A stretch of 64,000 nt of DNA from contig NZ_OZ026451.1 of NCBI RefSeq assembly GCF_964019545.1, positions 682,001 to 746,000 of the forward strand, read 5' to 3'. Made by a program: the position numbers and the translations under genes. Source of the stretch: Rickettsiella endosymbiont of Xylota segnis. Its GTDB lineage: Bacteria; Pseudomonadota; Gammaproteobacteria; Diplorickettsiales; Diplorickettsiaceae. The stretch's first letter is position 1. Every line of letters begins with the position of its first letter. Positions 47,782 to 57,576 of this stretch are shown one piece after another. The notes beneath the pieces are model-generated. The model made no database searches. It worked only from the letters and a program-made list of their open reading frames with translations, and was not told where the DNA came from.

Positions 47782-48957
47782 ATGAATCTACATGAATACC
47801 AAGGTAAAGAACTATTTAGCGAATATGGTTTACCCGTACCTTTAGGTAAACCCGTTAGCACAGTAGAAGAGGCCTTGGCCGCTGCCGAAGCCTTAGGTGG
47901 AAATGCATGGATGGTCAAAGCACAAGTGCATGCAGGCGGAAGAGGTAAGGCAGGCGGAGTTAAATATGTGACCAGTAAAGAGGCGGTAGCGGCGGAAACT
48001 AAACGCCTACTCGGTCGACGTTTAGTGACTTTTCAAACCGATGAGCATGGTCAACCAGTTAATCAAATATTGATTGCTCAACCTTGTGATATTAAACGCG
48101 AGTTATATTTAGGTGCAGTATTAGATCGCAGTACGCGTCGTGTTGTTATCATGGCGAGTACCGAAGGGGGTGTTGAAATTGAAAAGGTCGCAGAAGAAAC
48201 ACCCGAAAAAATATTAAAAATTACCATCGATCCTTTGCTCGGGGTGATGCCATATCAGGCACGTGATATTGGTTTTAAACTGCAATTAACCGCTAATCAA
48301 TTAAAAGAATTTACGCAGATTTTATTAGGTCTGGGTAAGATGTTCGTCGAGCGCGATCTGAGTTTAGTAGAAATTAATCCTTTGATTATCGATCAAAATG
48401 ATCATGTGATTTGTTTAGATGCCAAAGTAGTGGTCGATGATAATGCTTTATTTAGACAAGCCCAATTGCGCACGATGCGCGATCCTTCGCAAGAAGATGA
48501 ACGTGAAAACCGAGCTCACGATTGGGAATTGAATTATATTGCTTTAGACGGTGACATTGGCTGTATGGTGAATGGTGCAGGCTTAGCCATGGCGACCATG
48601 GATTTAATCAAGTTACACGGTGGAAATCCTGCTAATTTCTTAGATGTGGGTGGTGGCGCCACACAAGAAAGAGTTACGGAAGCATTTAAGATCATATTAT
48701 CTGATGAAAAAGTTAAAGGTATCTTAGTCAACATTTTTGGCGGTATCGTCCGTTGCGATATGATCGCAGATGGAATTATTGGTGCCGTCAAGGATGTTGG
48801 GGTTAAAATTCCAGTGGTGGTGCGTTTAGAAGGTAATAATGCCGATCTAGGCGCAAAAAAATTATCTGAAAGTGGTTTAAATATCATTGCTGCGAATAGT
48901 TTAACTGGAGCTGCGGAACAAATAGTTGCTGCTGTTAAATCTCCAATGACTGCATAA
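47782..48957 (+). CDS. sucC: Succinyl-CoA synthetase beta subunit
   Basis: 391-residue beta subunit of the ADP/GDP-forming ligase, converting succinyl-CoA to succinate with substrate-level phosphorylation. ATP-grasp N-terminus [35 protein letters not shown], metal region EINPLI and the C-terminal [19 protein letters not shown] with [10 protein letters not shown]. Strong ribosome-binding site AGGAG. Forms an alpha2-beta2 enzyme with SucD encoded 64 bp downstream. Confidence 0.97.
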   Translation: MNLHEYQGKELFSEYGLPVPLGKPVSTVEEALAAAEALGGNAWMVKAQVHAGGRGKAGGVKYVTSKEAVAAETKRLLGRRLVTFQTDEHGQPVNQILIAQPCDIKRELYLGAVLDRSTRRVVIMASTEGGVEIEKVAEETPEKILKITIDPLLGVMPYQARDIGFKLQLTANQLKEFTQILLGLGKMFVERDLSLVEINPLIIDQNDHVICLDAKVVVDDNALFRQAQLRTMRDPSQEDERENRAHDWELNYIALDGDIGCMVNGAGLAMATMDLIKLHGGNPANFLDVGGGATQERVTEAFKIILSDEKVKGILVNIFGGIVRCDMIADGIIGAVKDVGVKIPVVVRLEGNNADLGAKKLSESGLNIIAANSLTGAAEQIVAAVKSPMTA

Positions 48958-49021
48958 TACGCTTCGCACCTGAGTTTTTGGCTGCAAAATAAAACATTTT
49001 TATAAAAGGTTAGATATAAAC

Positions 49022-49891
49022 ATGAGTATATTAATCGACAAAAACACGAAAGTTATTTGCCAAGGCTTTACCGGTAAACAAGGGACATTTCATTCTGAAC
49101 AAGCCATCGCCTACGGTACGCAAATGGTGGGTGGTGTGACACCAGGTAAAGGTGGAACACAACATTTAAATTTACCAGTATTTAATACCGTTGCGGATGC
49201 GGTTGCAGAAACCGGTGCTGATGCCAGTGTTATTTATGTGCCAGCACCTTTTTGTAAAGATTCCATTGTTGAAGCAGCCGATGCGGGTATTTCATTAATT
49301 GTCTGTATTACTGAAGGTATTCCAGTATTGGATATGTTAGATGTGAAGGTGTATTTAGAAAATAATACCCATTCGCGTTTAATAGGACCGAATTGTCCTG
49401 GAGTGATTACACCCGGACAATGTAAAATTGGTATCATGCCAGGGTATATTCATAAACCCGGCTGCGTCGGTATCGTATCACGATCAGGTACTCTAACTTA
49501 TGAAGCGGTTAAACAAACAACTGACTTAGGTTTGGGACAGAGTACTTGTGTCGGAATTGGTGGTGATCCGATTCCAGGCATGAATTTTGTTGATGTACTG
49601 CGCATGTTTCAAGAAGATCCCCAAACACAAGCCATTTTAATGGTTGGCGAAATTGGCGGCACAGCAGAAGAAGAAGCCGCAGATTTTATTAAAACTTACG
49701 TGACTAAGCCAGTGGTGGCTTATATTGCCGGCGTAACAGCTCCCGCTGGAAAACGTATGGGCCATGCCGGTGCGATTATTTCAGGTGGTAAAGGCACTGC
49801 TGCGGAAAAATTTAAAGCCCTAGAAGCAGCCGGTGTGCATACCGTAAAATCTCCCGCCGATATGGGTAAAAAGATTGCACAATTTTTATAA
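49022..49891 (+). CDS. sucD: Succinyl-CoA synthetase alpha subunit
   Basis: 289 residues. CoA-binding Rossmann domain ([18 protein letters not shown]) and the phosphohistidine site in [39 protein letters not shown] is characteristic. Length equals E. coli SucD. Last suc gene; no lpd or gltA follows, so the E3 subunit and citrate synthase are encoded elsewhere. Confidence 0.97.
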   Translation: MSILIDKNTKVICQGFTGKQGTFHSEQAIAYGTQMVGGVTPGKGGTQHLNLPVFNTVADAVAETGADASVIYVPAPFCKDSIVEAADAGISLIVCITEGIPVLDMLDVKVYLENNTHSRLIGPNCPGVITPGQCKIGIMPGYIHKPGCVGIVSRSGTLTYEAVKQTTDLGLGQSTCVGIGGDPIPGMNFVDVLRMFQEDPQTQAILMVGEIGGTAEEEAADFIKTYVTKPVVAYIAGVTAPAGKRMGHAGAIISGGKGTAAEKFKALEAAGVHTVKSPADMGKKIAQFL

Positions 49892-49907
49892 TCAATTTTT
49901 CATAGGG

Positions 49908-50014
49908 TATGCACAGCAATGGCATTTTTGGCATGTGCCGTCTCCATGCAATAATTTGGTATATATAGTAACCATGAGGATTGCGAATTGAATGGCAATA
50001 CATCGAAGAGTATA
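49908..50014 (+). mobile_element. Dispersed MITE-like element, copy C (sucD to cysteine synthase gene)
   Basis: 107 bp with a short deletion near the right end. Left end TATGCACAGCAATGGC then ATTTTTGGC; hairpin GGC-ATGT-GCC; core GGTATATATAGTAACC; then GAGGATTGCGAATTGAATGG and the right end CATCGAAGAGTATA. It abuts the next gene: the GAGGA ... TTG pair at 49977-49990 and the GAAGAG ... TTG pair at 50005-50020 are the only plausible starts of that gene. Confidence 0.8.
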
Positions 50015-50980
50015 AATTTGATTTTACAGTCGATAGGTAATACCCCGCTCATTAAATTACAAAAAATAGTTCCAAATAAACAGGTATCCATCTTTGTTAA
50101 ATGTGAATTCGCGAATCCTAGCGGAAGTGTAAAAGATCGTATTGTTGATTATATTATTGCCGATGCCGAACAAAACGGTTACTTAAAACCGGGCGGCACG
50201 ATAGTTGAAAATACATCAGGAAATACCGGTGCCGCTATCGCGATGCTGGCAGCTGCAAAAGGCTATCGCGCCATTTTGACTATGCCGGATAAAGTCAGTC
50301 TGGAAAAACAAAATACTTTGCGTGCCTATGGCGCTGAAATAGTTGTAACTCCAACAGCGGTTGCGCCGGATTCCCCAGAGCATTATGTCAATGTTGCTAA
50401 GCGTATTGCTATGGAAACTCCTAATAGTTTTCGACTTGATCAATATGATAATCCAAAAAATCCTGAAGCGCATTATCTCAGTACGGGGCCAGAAATTTGG
50501 CAACAAACACGAGGTAATATCGATATTTTTATAGCCTCCGGTAGCACGGGTGGTACAGTGTCGGGTGTGGGTCGTTTTCTCAAAGAAAAAAAACCAGCCA
50601 TTAAAGTGATTATGCCCGATCCAGTTGGTTCCATTTACTATGAATATTTTAAGAATGGAAAAATTCCAGAAGGAGGGAATTGTAATTATTTAGTCGAAGG
50701 AGTGGGCGAAGATCATATAGCCAAAGCCCTCGATTTTTCTGTATTGGATGAGATTATTCCTTTTACCGATAAAGAAGCGTTTTTGATGGCACGGCGTTTA
50801 GCCAAAGAAGAAGCGTTGTTAGTGGGAGGTTCATCAGGAGCAAACGTCTGGGCGGCATTAAAGATAGCTGCTAAATTGACCGAACCCACAACCATTGTTA
50901 CTATTTTGCCCGATAGTGGGATTAAATATCTCAGTAAAATTTATAATGACGATTGGATGTTAGCGCAGCAACTTTTGTAA
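49988..50980 (+). CDS. PLP-dependent cysteine synthase / cystathionine beta-synthase family enzyme
   Basis: 330 residues, fold type II PLP enzyme. PLP-Lys in NPSGSVKDRIVDY, substrate loop ENTSGNTGAAIAML, phosphate-binding GSTGGTVSGVGRF, and GSIYYEYFKNGKIPEGGN, a pattern seen in cystathionine beta-synthases more than in CysK. No CBS regulatory domain. The reaction (cysteine from O-acetylserine, or cystathionine from serine and homocysteine) cannot be settled. There is no ATG: either TTG 49988 inside repeat copy C, or TTG 50018 with GAAGAG 8 nt upstream, which aligns better with homologues. Confidence 0.85.
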   Translation: MNGNTSKSINLILQSIGNTPLIKLQKIVPNKQVSIFVKCEFANPSGSVKDRIVDYIIADAEQNGYLKPGGTIVENTSGNTGAAIAMLAAAKGYRAILTMPDKVSLEKQNTLRAYGAEIVVTPTAVAPDSPEHYVNVAKRIAMETPNSFRLDQYDNPKNPEAHYLSTGPEIWQQTRGNIDIFIASGSTGGTVSGVGRFLKEKKPAIKVIMPDPVGSIYYEYFKNGKIPEGGNCNYLVEGVGEDHIAKALDFSVLDEIIPFTDKEAFLMARRLAKEEALLVGGSSGANVWAALKIAAKLTEPTTIVTILPDSGIKYLSKIYNDDWMLAQQLL

Positions 50981-51013
50981 TAGACTTCTAATCGTCAGGT
51001 TATTCGTTTAATT

Positions 51014-52759
51014 TTATAGAGCAAAATAACTTGTTGATGAAGGTGAAGTGCTTAAACAAAAATCATTGCATTCACGATTATATTTTATAATCTCTGCTGC
51101 TGCTTTAAAAGCCAGTTTACGCTCTTCTTTATCATTGGCATCAAAAAAATGTATACCTAAATTCTTTTTCCATTTTTCTTGCATGGTTGACGCTTTAGAA
51201 CCAAAAAGTTCTTCCATGCGTTGATAAGCGACACTGCTTTGCTTTCCTTCGCGGATACGTTGCAGAAGTTCTCGTCGTGCTTCGAACTTTTCTTCATCTT
51301 CTGTTTGCTTTTTATTTTGTTGCATAAGATGTTCATTTTTAAATTTAGCAATGTTTGGATCTTCTGCTATTAAGTAGAGTTGTGATAACAGTTGTTGTAG
51401 AAAATTTAAATTAGCTTTGCATTTAGGTTGTGATTGTAAATGTTCAGGTAATTTTTTTAGTAAAAGCTCTGCTATATTCACAGATTTTCTGGTATCTGCA
51501 TCGGTAAAAAATTGATAAAAATATCGATGAGCATTCTTGCGCGTGTTTTCTTTGGGTACATAGATCAAAAAATGATCTTCAATAAATATTTTTATGGCTA
51601 AGATACTACTTTCAACGACGGCAGATTGGAATTCTATTGGGAAATTTTTACGATATTCAAGCGAGCCATGATTTGCTGTAAAAACTTTTTTTAGTGCGTC
51701 TAAGTCAAATGATATTTCGGTTAAATTTTGTATGGCAAGAAATTGAAAGAGCTTAAGTGGACAAGTAATTGTTTGTTCTTGTAGCTGCGTTAATAGTAAC
51801 AAATCTGTATAATCCGCATTTGATTTTGCTTTTCTTACAGGGTCTGTTAAATCGTCGTCCGTTTTTTCAGATTTAATCGCGTTAAAAACAGAAATGATTA
51901 ATTGATCGATGAGATCGGGCCATTGTTCATCTGGACAAAGGCTAAGAAAATATTGGGTATTTTTCTGAAAATTTTTACTACCTCTTAAGAAACTTTCAAA
52001 AAAGTTATATCTATCTTGTGCATCAAGTTTTCGTATATAAGAAATTATTATTGCGTTTTGAGTTTCTAGCGATTGATTTATTAAGGATCGAATAAAACTA
52101 TTCGAAAAAATCAAAGTAGGTGTACGTGAGAAGATAAATTTAAGCAAATGTTCTATGACATTGTCATTTAAAAAATTTGATTCAACTTTATGCATAATAA
52201 ATTTTTCTTCACATTCTTGGATAGCCAAATTGAATAGAATCGATTGATTGGCTGTTAGTTTGTTGTCAGGCAAGGATAAGATGAGTGTTAATCTATCTTC
52301 TAGTAAAAATTTATCTTTTAAACGAGCGCACCATTTTAGATTTCTTGAAGAACAGTTAACTGCATTCAATTTGCTAAAATACTCACTATACAATTTTGCT
52401 GGTAGTTGCTGTAAAACAGCGTTTAATATAGGTGTACGGGTGTTATCTGGATTAAATCGCTCAAAAAACTGTACTAAGAGTTTTTTGGTAATGAGATGAC
52501 TTTTTTTAGTAAAAATAGTATCAATAATTTTCTTAGCTATATTTATTTCTGATGTTTCATAAGCATATTTTTCAAAAATAAATAATAAATCAGGAAATTT
52601 GTGCCAAGGAAAATATTTGTAACCCGAGCGTTTAAGATCATCAATGAAATCTCGACATTTAAAATAAAAATCGCTAGGAGTTTTAAAAAAAGGTAGCCAA
52701 TAATGCAGTAATAAAATCCAATATTTTGGGATGTCTTGATCTAAATAGTCTAAATTCAT
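51014..52759 (-). CDS. Uncharacterised helical protein, possible effector
   Basis: 581 residues, not recognised. Predominantly helical and rich in Leu, Phe, Lys and Asn, suggesting a solenoid. A coiled-coil-like charged stretch lies at about residues 480-540 (KKQTEDEEKFEARRELLQRI), and the end is FCLSTSPSSTSYFAL. No signal peptide, membrane helix or catalytic motif. It is isolated, with a 450-bp extremely AT-rich upstream region, and the codon use is more AT-rich than the neighbours. An accessory, host-interaction gene is plausible but unproven. ATG at 52759 with AAGGAGCTC upstream. Confidence 0.65.
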   Translation of the reverse strand: MNLDYLDQDIPKYWILLLHYWLPFFKTPSDFYFKCRDFIDDLKRSGYKYFPWHKFPDLLFIFEKYAYETSEINIAKKIIDTIFTKKSHLITKKLLVQFFERFNPDNTRTPILNAVLQQLPAKLYSEYFSKLNAVNCSSRNLKWCARLKDKFLLEDRLTLILSLPDNKLTANQSILFNLAIQECEEKFIMHKVESNFLNDNVIEHLLKFIFSRTPTLIFSNSFIRSLINQSLETQNAIIISYIRKLDAQDRYNFFESFLRGSKNFQKNTQYFLSLCPDEQWPDLIDQLIISVFNAIKSEKTDDDLTDPVRKAKSNADYTDLLLLTQLQEQTITCPLKLFQFLAIQNLTEISFDLDALKKVFTANHGSLEYRKNFPIEFQSAVVESSILAIKIFIEDHFLIYVPKENTRKNAHRYFYQFFTDADTRKSVNIAELLLKKLPEHLQSQPKCKANLNFLQQLLSQLYLIAEDPNIAKFKNEHLMQQNKKQTEDEEKFEARRELLQRIREGKQSSVAYQRMEELFGSKASTMQEKWKKNLGIHFFDANDKEERKLAFKAAAEIIKYNRECNDFCLSTSPSSTSYFAL

Positions 52760-53207
52760 ATGAGCTCCTTATCCTGGAGTTTGACTTAAAAACAATCATT
52801 ATCTATCGAAGTTAAAGTATAACAAAAAATATTACAATTAGATATTTTTTATTAAAAAAAAAATAAAAAATTAAAAATTTTTTTTAATAAAAAAGATTCT
52901 AAAATTGTTTTTTTTATAAAAAACATTACTTATTAGTGAATTTTAATTTTATTTAAAGTTATAACTGGATTTAAATTCAAAAGAACAATTTGAAGAAAAA
53001 TTAAATGATATATAAGAAAATTTTGAATGTGCCTTAGAGAAATGGGGCAAAAATTGAAAAACATGCTTGAGAAGATAAATTGAGTCTTTTGGAACGCACA
53101 GTAAAAAGCTTAGTTTTTTATAGTAGTTCCTTTTTTAGAAAGGATACCCACCAAAAAGCTTAAACAACGTATTTACAAAAATTTAGGTATTAATAATAGC
53201 GTGAGCA
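52760..53207. other. Extremely AT-rich intergenic region
   Basis: 450 bp with long A and T runs (52840-52930), between the helical protein and ychF, both minus strand. It should hold the promoter of the former and the end of the ychF transcript. CCTTT / AAAGG (53130-53144) is a weak hairpin. AAAAAGCTTA occurs twice (53104, 53154). No gene supported. Confidence 0.4.
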
Positions 53208-54299
53208 TTAAACATTAAATAAAAAATGCATCACATCGCCATCTTTGACCCGATAGGTTTTACCCTCTAAACGCCACTTACCGGCTTCTTTAGCGCCTTG
53301 TTCACCTTGATAACGTAAAAAGTCATCGTAACTGATGACTTCAGCGCGAATAAAGCCTTTTTCAAAATCGGTATGGATGCAAGCAGCCGCTTGTGGAGCG
53401 GTAGCGCCTTTGTGTACGGTCCAAGCACGAACTTCTTTGACACCTGCAGTGAAATAGGTTTGTAAATCCAGTAATTCATAACCGGCACGTATCAAACGAT
53501 CCAGGCCGGTTTCGCTTAAACCACAGGCTAGTAAGAATTCTTGTTTTTCCTCATCATTTAAATCAATACAATCCTCTTCTAATTTAGCGCAAATCGCCAC
53601 AACTTTAGCTTTGTTTGCACCGGCATACGTTTCTAATTGCTCGAGTAATGGATTGTTAATAAAGCCTTGTTCATCGACATTGGCAATATATAAGGTGGAT
53701 TTGAGCGTTAAAAAAGAGTAAGGACGCAACAACACTAATTCTTCAGGATTGAAATCAAGTTGACGTAATAAGCGACCTTGGTTTAATTCTGGAATAATAC
53801 GTTCTAATAAATTTTTAGTTAGTAGTGCCGATTTGTCATTAGATTTACTGGCTTTGTTAAGACGCAATACCGCTTTTTCAGCGCTTTCTAAATCGGCTAA
53901 GGCTAATTCAGTATGGATAGTTTGCACATCAGCAACTGGGTTGACTTGGCCTGTGACATGTACAACATCGGTATCTTCAAAGCAGCGTACAACATGCACA
54001 ATCGCATCAACCTCGCGGATATGTGCAAGAAATTTATTGCCTAAACCTTCACCCTGTGCAGCCCCTTGCACTAAACCCGCGATATCAACAAATTCCATCG
54101 TAGTAGGTATTGTTTTTTGCGGTTTAACAATCTTGGCTAGCGCACTAAGACGTAGGTCTGGAACTGGGACGATACCCACATTGGGTTCGATGGTGCAAAA
54201 AGGATAATTGGCCGCTGCAATACCTGCTTTGGTTAAGGCATTAAATAAAGTGGATTTCCCAACATTGGGAAGGCCAACGATGCCACATTTAAATCCCAT
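53208..54299 (-). CDS. ychF: Ribosome-binding ATPase YchF (OBG family)
   Basis: 363-residue YchF/Ola1-type P-loop ATPase that binds ribosomes and affects stress responses. G1 [19 protein letters not shown]3 [19 protein letters not shown], the ATP-specifying NVDE (in YIANVDEQG) instead of NKxD, and the C-terminal TGS-like domain ([18 protein letters not shown]). Full length. It follows pth by 12 bp on the minus strand, the usual gammaproteobacterial order. Confidence 0.96.
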   Translation of the reverse strand: MGFKCGIVGLPNVGKSTLFNALTKAGIAAANYPFCTIEPNVGIVPVPDLRLSALAKIVKPQKTIPTTMEFVDIAGLVQGAAQGEGLGNKFLAHIREVDAIVHVVRCFEDTDVVHVTGQVNPVADVQTIHTELALADLESAEKAVLRLNKASKSNDKSALLTKNLLERIIPELNQGRLLRQLDFNPEELVLLRPYSFLTLKSTLYIANVDEQGFINNPLLEQLETYAGANKAKVVAICAKLEEDCIDLNDEEKQEFLLACGLSETGLDRLIRAGYELLDLQTYFTAGVKEVRAWTVHKGATAPQAAACIHTDFEKGFIRAEVISYDDFLRYQGEQGAKEAGKWRLEGKTYRVKDGDVMHFLFNV

Positions 54300-54311
54300 A
54301 AAGTGTTCCTG

Positions 54312-54926
54312 TTATTCTTGTTGTGTATGTAAAATTTGCATCGCCTGTTCTTGTTTACCTTCGGCAAAATAGGTGAATGTGCTCAGCGCAAGTTCGATGG
54401 CTAGCTCTATTCTTTGTTTATCAGCAATAGAAGGTGTACTCAAGACATAATCATGGACACGGTCACGCTGGCCAGGATGACCAATGCCGAGTCGCAAGCG
54501 CCAAAAATCTTTGCTGTGCAAATTAGCCACAATATCTTTTAAACCATTATGTCCGCCGTCACCACCACCTTGTTTATAGCGCGCCACACCGGGTAATAAA
54601 TCCAAATCATCATGGACAATTAACATGCATGCGGTGGGGATGCGATAAAAATTAGCAATGGCTTTAATTGCACGTCCGGAATCGTTCATATAGGTGTTGG
54701 GGATTAGTACGTAACATTTTCCAGCCGCGAGTGACCAGGTCGTCACCGAAGCATGAAATTTATTTTCCATCTTTAAAGCGGATAAGGAATGCTGATGTAA
54801 TAGCGCATCAATGAGCCATGCTCCTGCATTATGCCGGCTTTTTACGTATTCTTTACCAGGATTCGCTAAGCCGGCAATCAGCTGTATACTCTTCGCACTT
54901 GAATTTTTGTCCGTGTTGCCGCTCAA
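54312..54926 (-). CDS. pth: Peptidyl-tRNA hydrolase
   Basis: Recycles peptidyl-tRNA from stalled ribosomes. Motifs: IAGLANPGKEYVKSRHNAGAW with catalytic His, NTYMNDSGRAI, IVHDDLDLLPG, GGGDGGHNGLKDI and FWRLRLGIGHPG. The homologous part starts at about 54881, where there is no ATG, GTG or TTG. Upstream codons run into repeat copy D. I give TTG 54926, preceded by GGGGA and lying within the element; CTG 54881 (GAAGAG 7 nt before) and TTG 54968 are alternatives. The mature N-terminus may thus include about 15 repeat-encoded residues. Confidence 0.88.
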   Translation of the reverse strand: MSGNTDKNSSAKSIQLIAGLANPGKEYVKSRHNAGAWLIDALLHQHSLSALKMENKFHASVTTWSLAAGKCYVLIPNTYMNDSGRAIKAIANFYRIPTACMLIVHDDLDLLPGVARYKQGGGDGGHNGLKDIVANLHSKDFWRLRLGIGHPGQRDRVHDYVLSTPSIADKQRIELAIELALSTFTYFAEGKQEQAMQILHTQQE

Positions 54927-55005
54927 TTCACAATCCCCATCTTTATTGTGTACACCAGATTGCTGCAAAACGCGGCACTTGCCAAAAATCCCATTGCTGT
55001 GAGTA
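54885..55005 (-). mobile_element. Dispersed MITE-like element, copy D (rplY-pth)
   Basis: 121 bp. Read on the minus strand: TACTCACAGCAATGGG then ATTTTTGGC, hairpin GGC-AAGT-GCC, GCAATC paired with GATTGC around a TGTACA core, GATTGTGAATTGAGCGGC, and right end CAAAAATTC then AAGTGCGAAGAGTATA. The right end directly abuts the conserved pth coding sequence. It begins 26 bp after the rplY stop. Confidence 0.85.
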
Positions 55006-55031
55006 GTTAGGATGAGTTTCCATACTGAGGT

Positions 55032-55742
55032 TTAATTTTTGTCCTTTTCGGCCTTTTCTTTACCTTCACTGGCTGTTTGTTCAGCATCATCTTTGACATT
55101 GATAGCAGGTACTTCAGCTGATTCGGGTGCTGCGGTCAGATCCTCTTCGACAACCGCACGTGGTATATGAATATTGACCACCGGCCGGTCGTCTTCATGA
55201 CTGATCGCTGCGGTTAATTCAACGCCTTGCGGTAAATTGAGCTGGGATAATAAGATGGATTCATCCAGTTCTAAGCTAGATACATCGACCTCAATGTACT
55301 CTGGAAGTGCTGCCGGTAAACAACGAACTTCGACGCTGTTGACTAGTTTGGTGAGTACACCGCCAGCGTCTTTGACACCCGGTGCATCGGCTTCACCATT
55401 AAAATGTAAGGGTACTGACATAGTGATTTTTTCTTTTGCAGATACGCGCATTAAGTCGACATGCAAGATACGCGGCTTATAGGCATGCCGTTGCAGGTCT
55501 TTTAATACCGCTTTTTGTTCGATACCATCGACTTTTATGCTTAAAATATGCGAGTAAAAGGCTTCATTTTCCAGCGCCTGCAATATTTGGTTATGTTCCA
55601 AAGAGATAGGTAAGGGCGGCTCTGCAGCACCATACAAAATAGCAGGAACGCGATTCTCAAGACGGCGGAGACGGCGGCTCGCACCCGACCCAAATACCTC
55701 TCGAGTTTCTGCGTTGAGTTCAAATTGATGATTTGTTGACAT
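55032..55742 (-). CDS. rplY: Large ribosomal subunit protein bL25 (Ctc form)
   Basis: 236 residues. N-terminal 5S-rRNA-binding L25 domain (RRLRRLENRVPAILYG ... HILSIKVDG) plus the longer TL5/Ctc C-terminal domain (SVPLHFNGEADAPGVKDAGGVL, EYIEVDVSSLELDESILLSQL) and an acidic-Lys tail. Minus strand; its leader contains copy E of the dispersed element. GAGGA 11 nt before ATG supports the start. It lies in the classic prs-rplY-pth-ychF order, although a foreign gene separates it from prs. Confidence 0.94.
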   Translation of the reverse strand: MSTNHQFELNAETREVFGSGASRRLRRLENRVPAILYGAAEPPLPISLEHNQILQALENEAFYSHILSIKVDGIEQKAVLKDLQRHAYKPRILHVDLMRVSAKEKITMSVPLHFNGEADAPGVKDAGGVLTKLVNSVEVRCLPAALPEYIEVDVSSLELDESILLSQLNLPQGVELTAAISHEDDRPVVNIHIPRAVVEEDLTAAPESAEVPAINVKDDAEQTASEGKEKAEKDKN

Positions 55743-55770
55743 ATAATTTTTTTCCTCAAATTCAAAAAAT

Positions 55771-55893
55771 TATACTCTTCGCACTTGAATTTTTGACTGT
55801 GCTATCGCTGAATTCGCAATCCTCATGTATGTTAATACACTCCGGCTGCTTCATTCTCGCGGCGCCTTGCCAAAAATCCCATTGCTGTGAGTA
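55771..55893 (-). mobile_element. Dispersed MITE-like element, copy E (rplY leader)
   Basis: 123 bp. Minus strand: TACTCACAGCAATGGG then ATTTTTGGC, hairpin GGC-aag-gcGCC, core TGTAT-taac-ATACA, GAGGATTGCGAATTCAGCG, and right end CAAAAATTC then AAGTGCGAAGAGTATA. Located 28 bp upstream of rplY in the same orientation as the gene. Here the frame through the element ends at a TGA before rplY, so no fusion is possible. Confidence 0.85.
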
Positions 55894-56190
55894 TCTCATC
55901 CCGCGACCAGGAATAAGTGCAGTAGTTTACGGGGATTTACAATAAAATTCCAGGTGTTTTTAGGAATTTTTACAAAAGTTACCCTGACAAATACCAAGCT
56001 ATAGGATGCGGGATGAGCCTCTTAAATAAAATTCTAGCTATAAATCTCTATTTCTTTAATCTGTGGTTTTTGTCGATTAATCGATTCTCTAAATTTTATT
56101 TCATATTATCTAGTGAATTAACTTAATATTTTTTTAAGTTTAGTTAAGTATTATACTTTTAATAGGTAATAAAAAATTTCAGGAGATTTT

Positions 56191-57528
56191 ATGAAAAAAA
56201 AATTATTTGTCTTTGATTTTGATGGAACTATCGTATCAGGCCATACGCATAATGAAATTATTAAAGAAAAAAGGGCCAACCCTGATGCTCCAGAATACGT
56301 CAATGGAGATTGGGCGGTAGTACAGGGCTTTCCAATAATTGGTTCAATGGATACTTGGAAGAATATTTTTGAAGATATAAATCAACAGGGTCATTATGTT
56401 GCCATCAATTCATTTAATTCCTTTGCTCCCATTATTCCGAAATTTCTGGAAAAAATAGGTTTAGATGAAGATTTTATTAAAGAAGATATACACATCATCG
56501 CTAAGTTTCCAGCAAATCCCGCAAAAGAAAATAAAAATGCATACATACAAGAATCTATTGCAAAAACTATTGAAAAATCTGGAGAAAAAAAGATTTTTTC
56601 AGGCAATGCAGAGGATGTTTTTTTAATCGATGATTCAAAGAAAAACATTGATGCAGCCAAACAAGCAGGTTATCAAGTTATCCATGCTAAAAAGGATGGT
56701 TCACATTTAACTGAGCTTCAAAACAAACTGGAAGAACTGAAAAAACTGGAAGAACAACCACCTGTTGTTGATCGTAATGCTAAACCAAAACAGTTATCAG
56801 AATCTGAACAGCTAAAGCAACAAAGGGAAGTATTAGAAAGCGAGAGAATAGAGAAGATTAATCAACTTAAGAATAAAGAATTATCATCACAAGAAAAATC
56901 AATTTTATCTTCAGAATTGAATGGAATTGAATTAACTCTTAAAGCAAAATATGACCGTTTAGCAGAGTTAGAGAAAGAAAAGCTTGCTGCCCCTATTGTT
57001 GATAGTAATAAACCAAAACACGTTGAATCTATTCCTAAATCTACCAAGGAACAAGGTGCAGTGTCTAAAGAAGTTACTAAACAATCACCACAGCCAACTC
57101 CTCTAGAACAAAAATTAAATATTCCTAAACTTATGGAAGCTAAGAGAAAGGAAGTTATTAAATTTTGGAATACACCACTCGAGGAAATTAATAAAACACC
57201 AACAACGGATAAACAACTACAGCAAATTTCAACCACCCCTGCAGTGGATCACAAACTTAAGGAAGAAGAAAGCTTAAAGAAGCTTCTAAAAGCTCCGCCT
57301 AAAAACGCTAATCGCTTGAAAGATTCTACAGATCAACAGAGTGCAGTGTCTAACAACATATTTCGTAATGAACTTGAGAAAAAATTGCAAGAAAGGCAAA
57401 AAAAGCAAGCAATGCAAGGAACATCTACATCCACACTTTTTAGTTCAGTTAATTCATCTACTTCGCGTGATAATACAAAAACGCAAGAAAAAACAAAAAC
57501 AAAAACAGCGAGTAAACAATTTAGTTGA
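56191..57528 (+). CDS. HAD-family protein with long coiled-coil C-terminus, possible effector
   Basis: 445 residues. N-terminal HAD hydrolase (1-165): motif I FDFDGTI with nucleophile/acid Asp, motif II AINSFNS, and motif IV DVFLIDDSKKN, so a phosphatase is possible. The C-terminal 270 residues are Lys/Glu/Gln-rich, coiled-coil-like and then disordered (KTKTKTASKQFS end). No signal peptide. Strong AGGAG 5 nt before ATG. It lies on the plus strand between prs and rplY, genes usually adjacent, so it looks like an insertion into a housekeeping block. Effector status is inferred from this layout. Confidence 0.75.
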   Translation: MKKKLFVFDFDGTIVSGHTHNEIIKEKRANPDAPEYVNGDWAVVQGFPIIGSMDTWKNIFEDINQQGHYVAINSFNSFAPIIPKFLEKIGLDEDFIKEDIHIIAKFPANPAKENKNAYIQESIAKTIEKSGEKKIFSGNAEDVFLIDDSKKNIDAAKQAGYQVIHAKKDGSHLTELQNKLEELKKLEEQPPVVDRNAKPKQLSESEQLKQQREVLESERIEKINQLKNKELSSQEKSILSSELNGIELTLKAKYDRLAELEKEKLAAPIVDSNKPKHVESIPKSTKEQGAVSKEVTKQSPQPTPLEQKLNIPKLMEAKRKEVIKFWNTPLEEINKTPTTDKQLQQISTTPAVDHKLKEEESLKKLLKAPPKNANRLKDSTDQQSAVSNNIFRNELEKKLQERQKKQAMQGTSTSTLFSSVNSSTSRDNTKTQEKTKTKTASKQFS

Positions 57529-57576
57529 TAATAAAAATTTATTTTTGAACAAGGAGGTTCATCAATAAAGCGAGGT

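Noticed and set aside
52840-52930. Long A/T runs that could form hairpins and terminators
   Set aside because: Low-complexity AT sequence pairs with itself trivially; no GC-containing stem.
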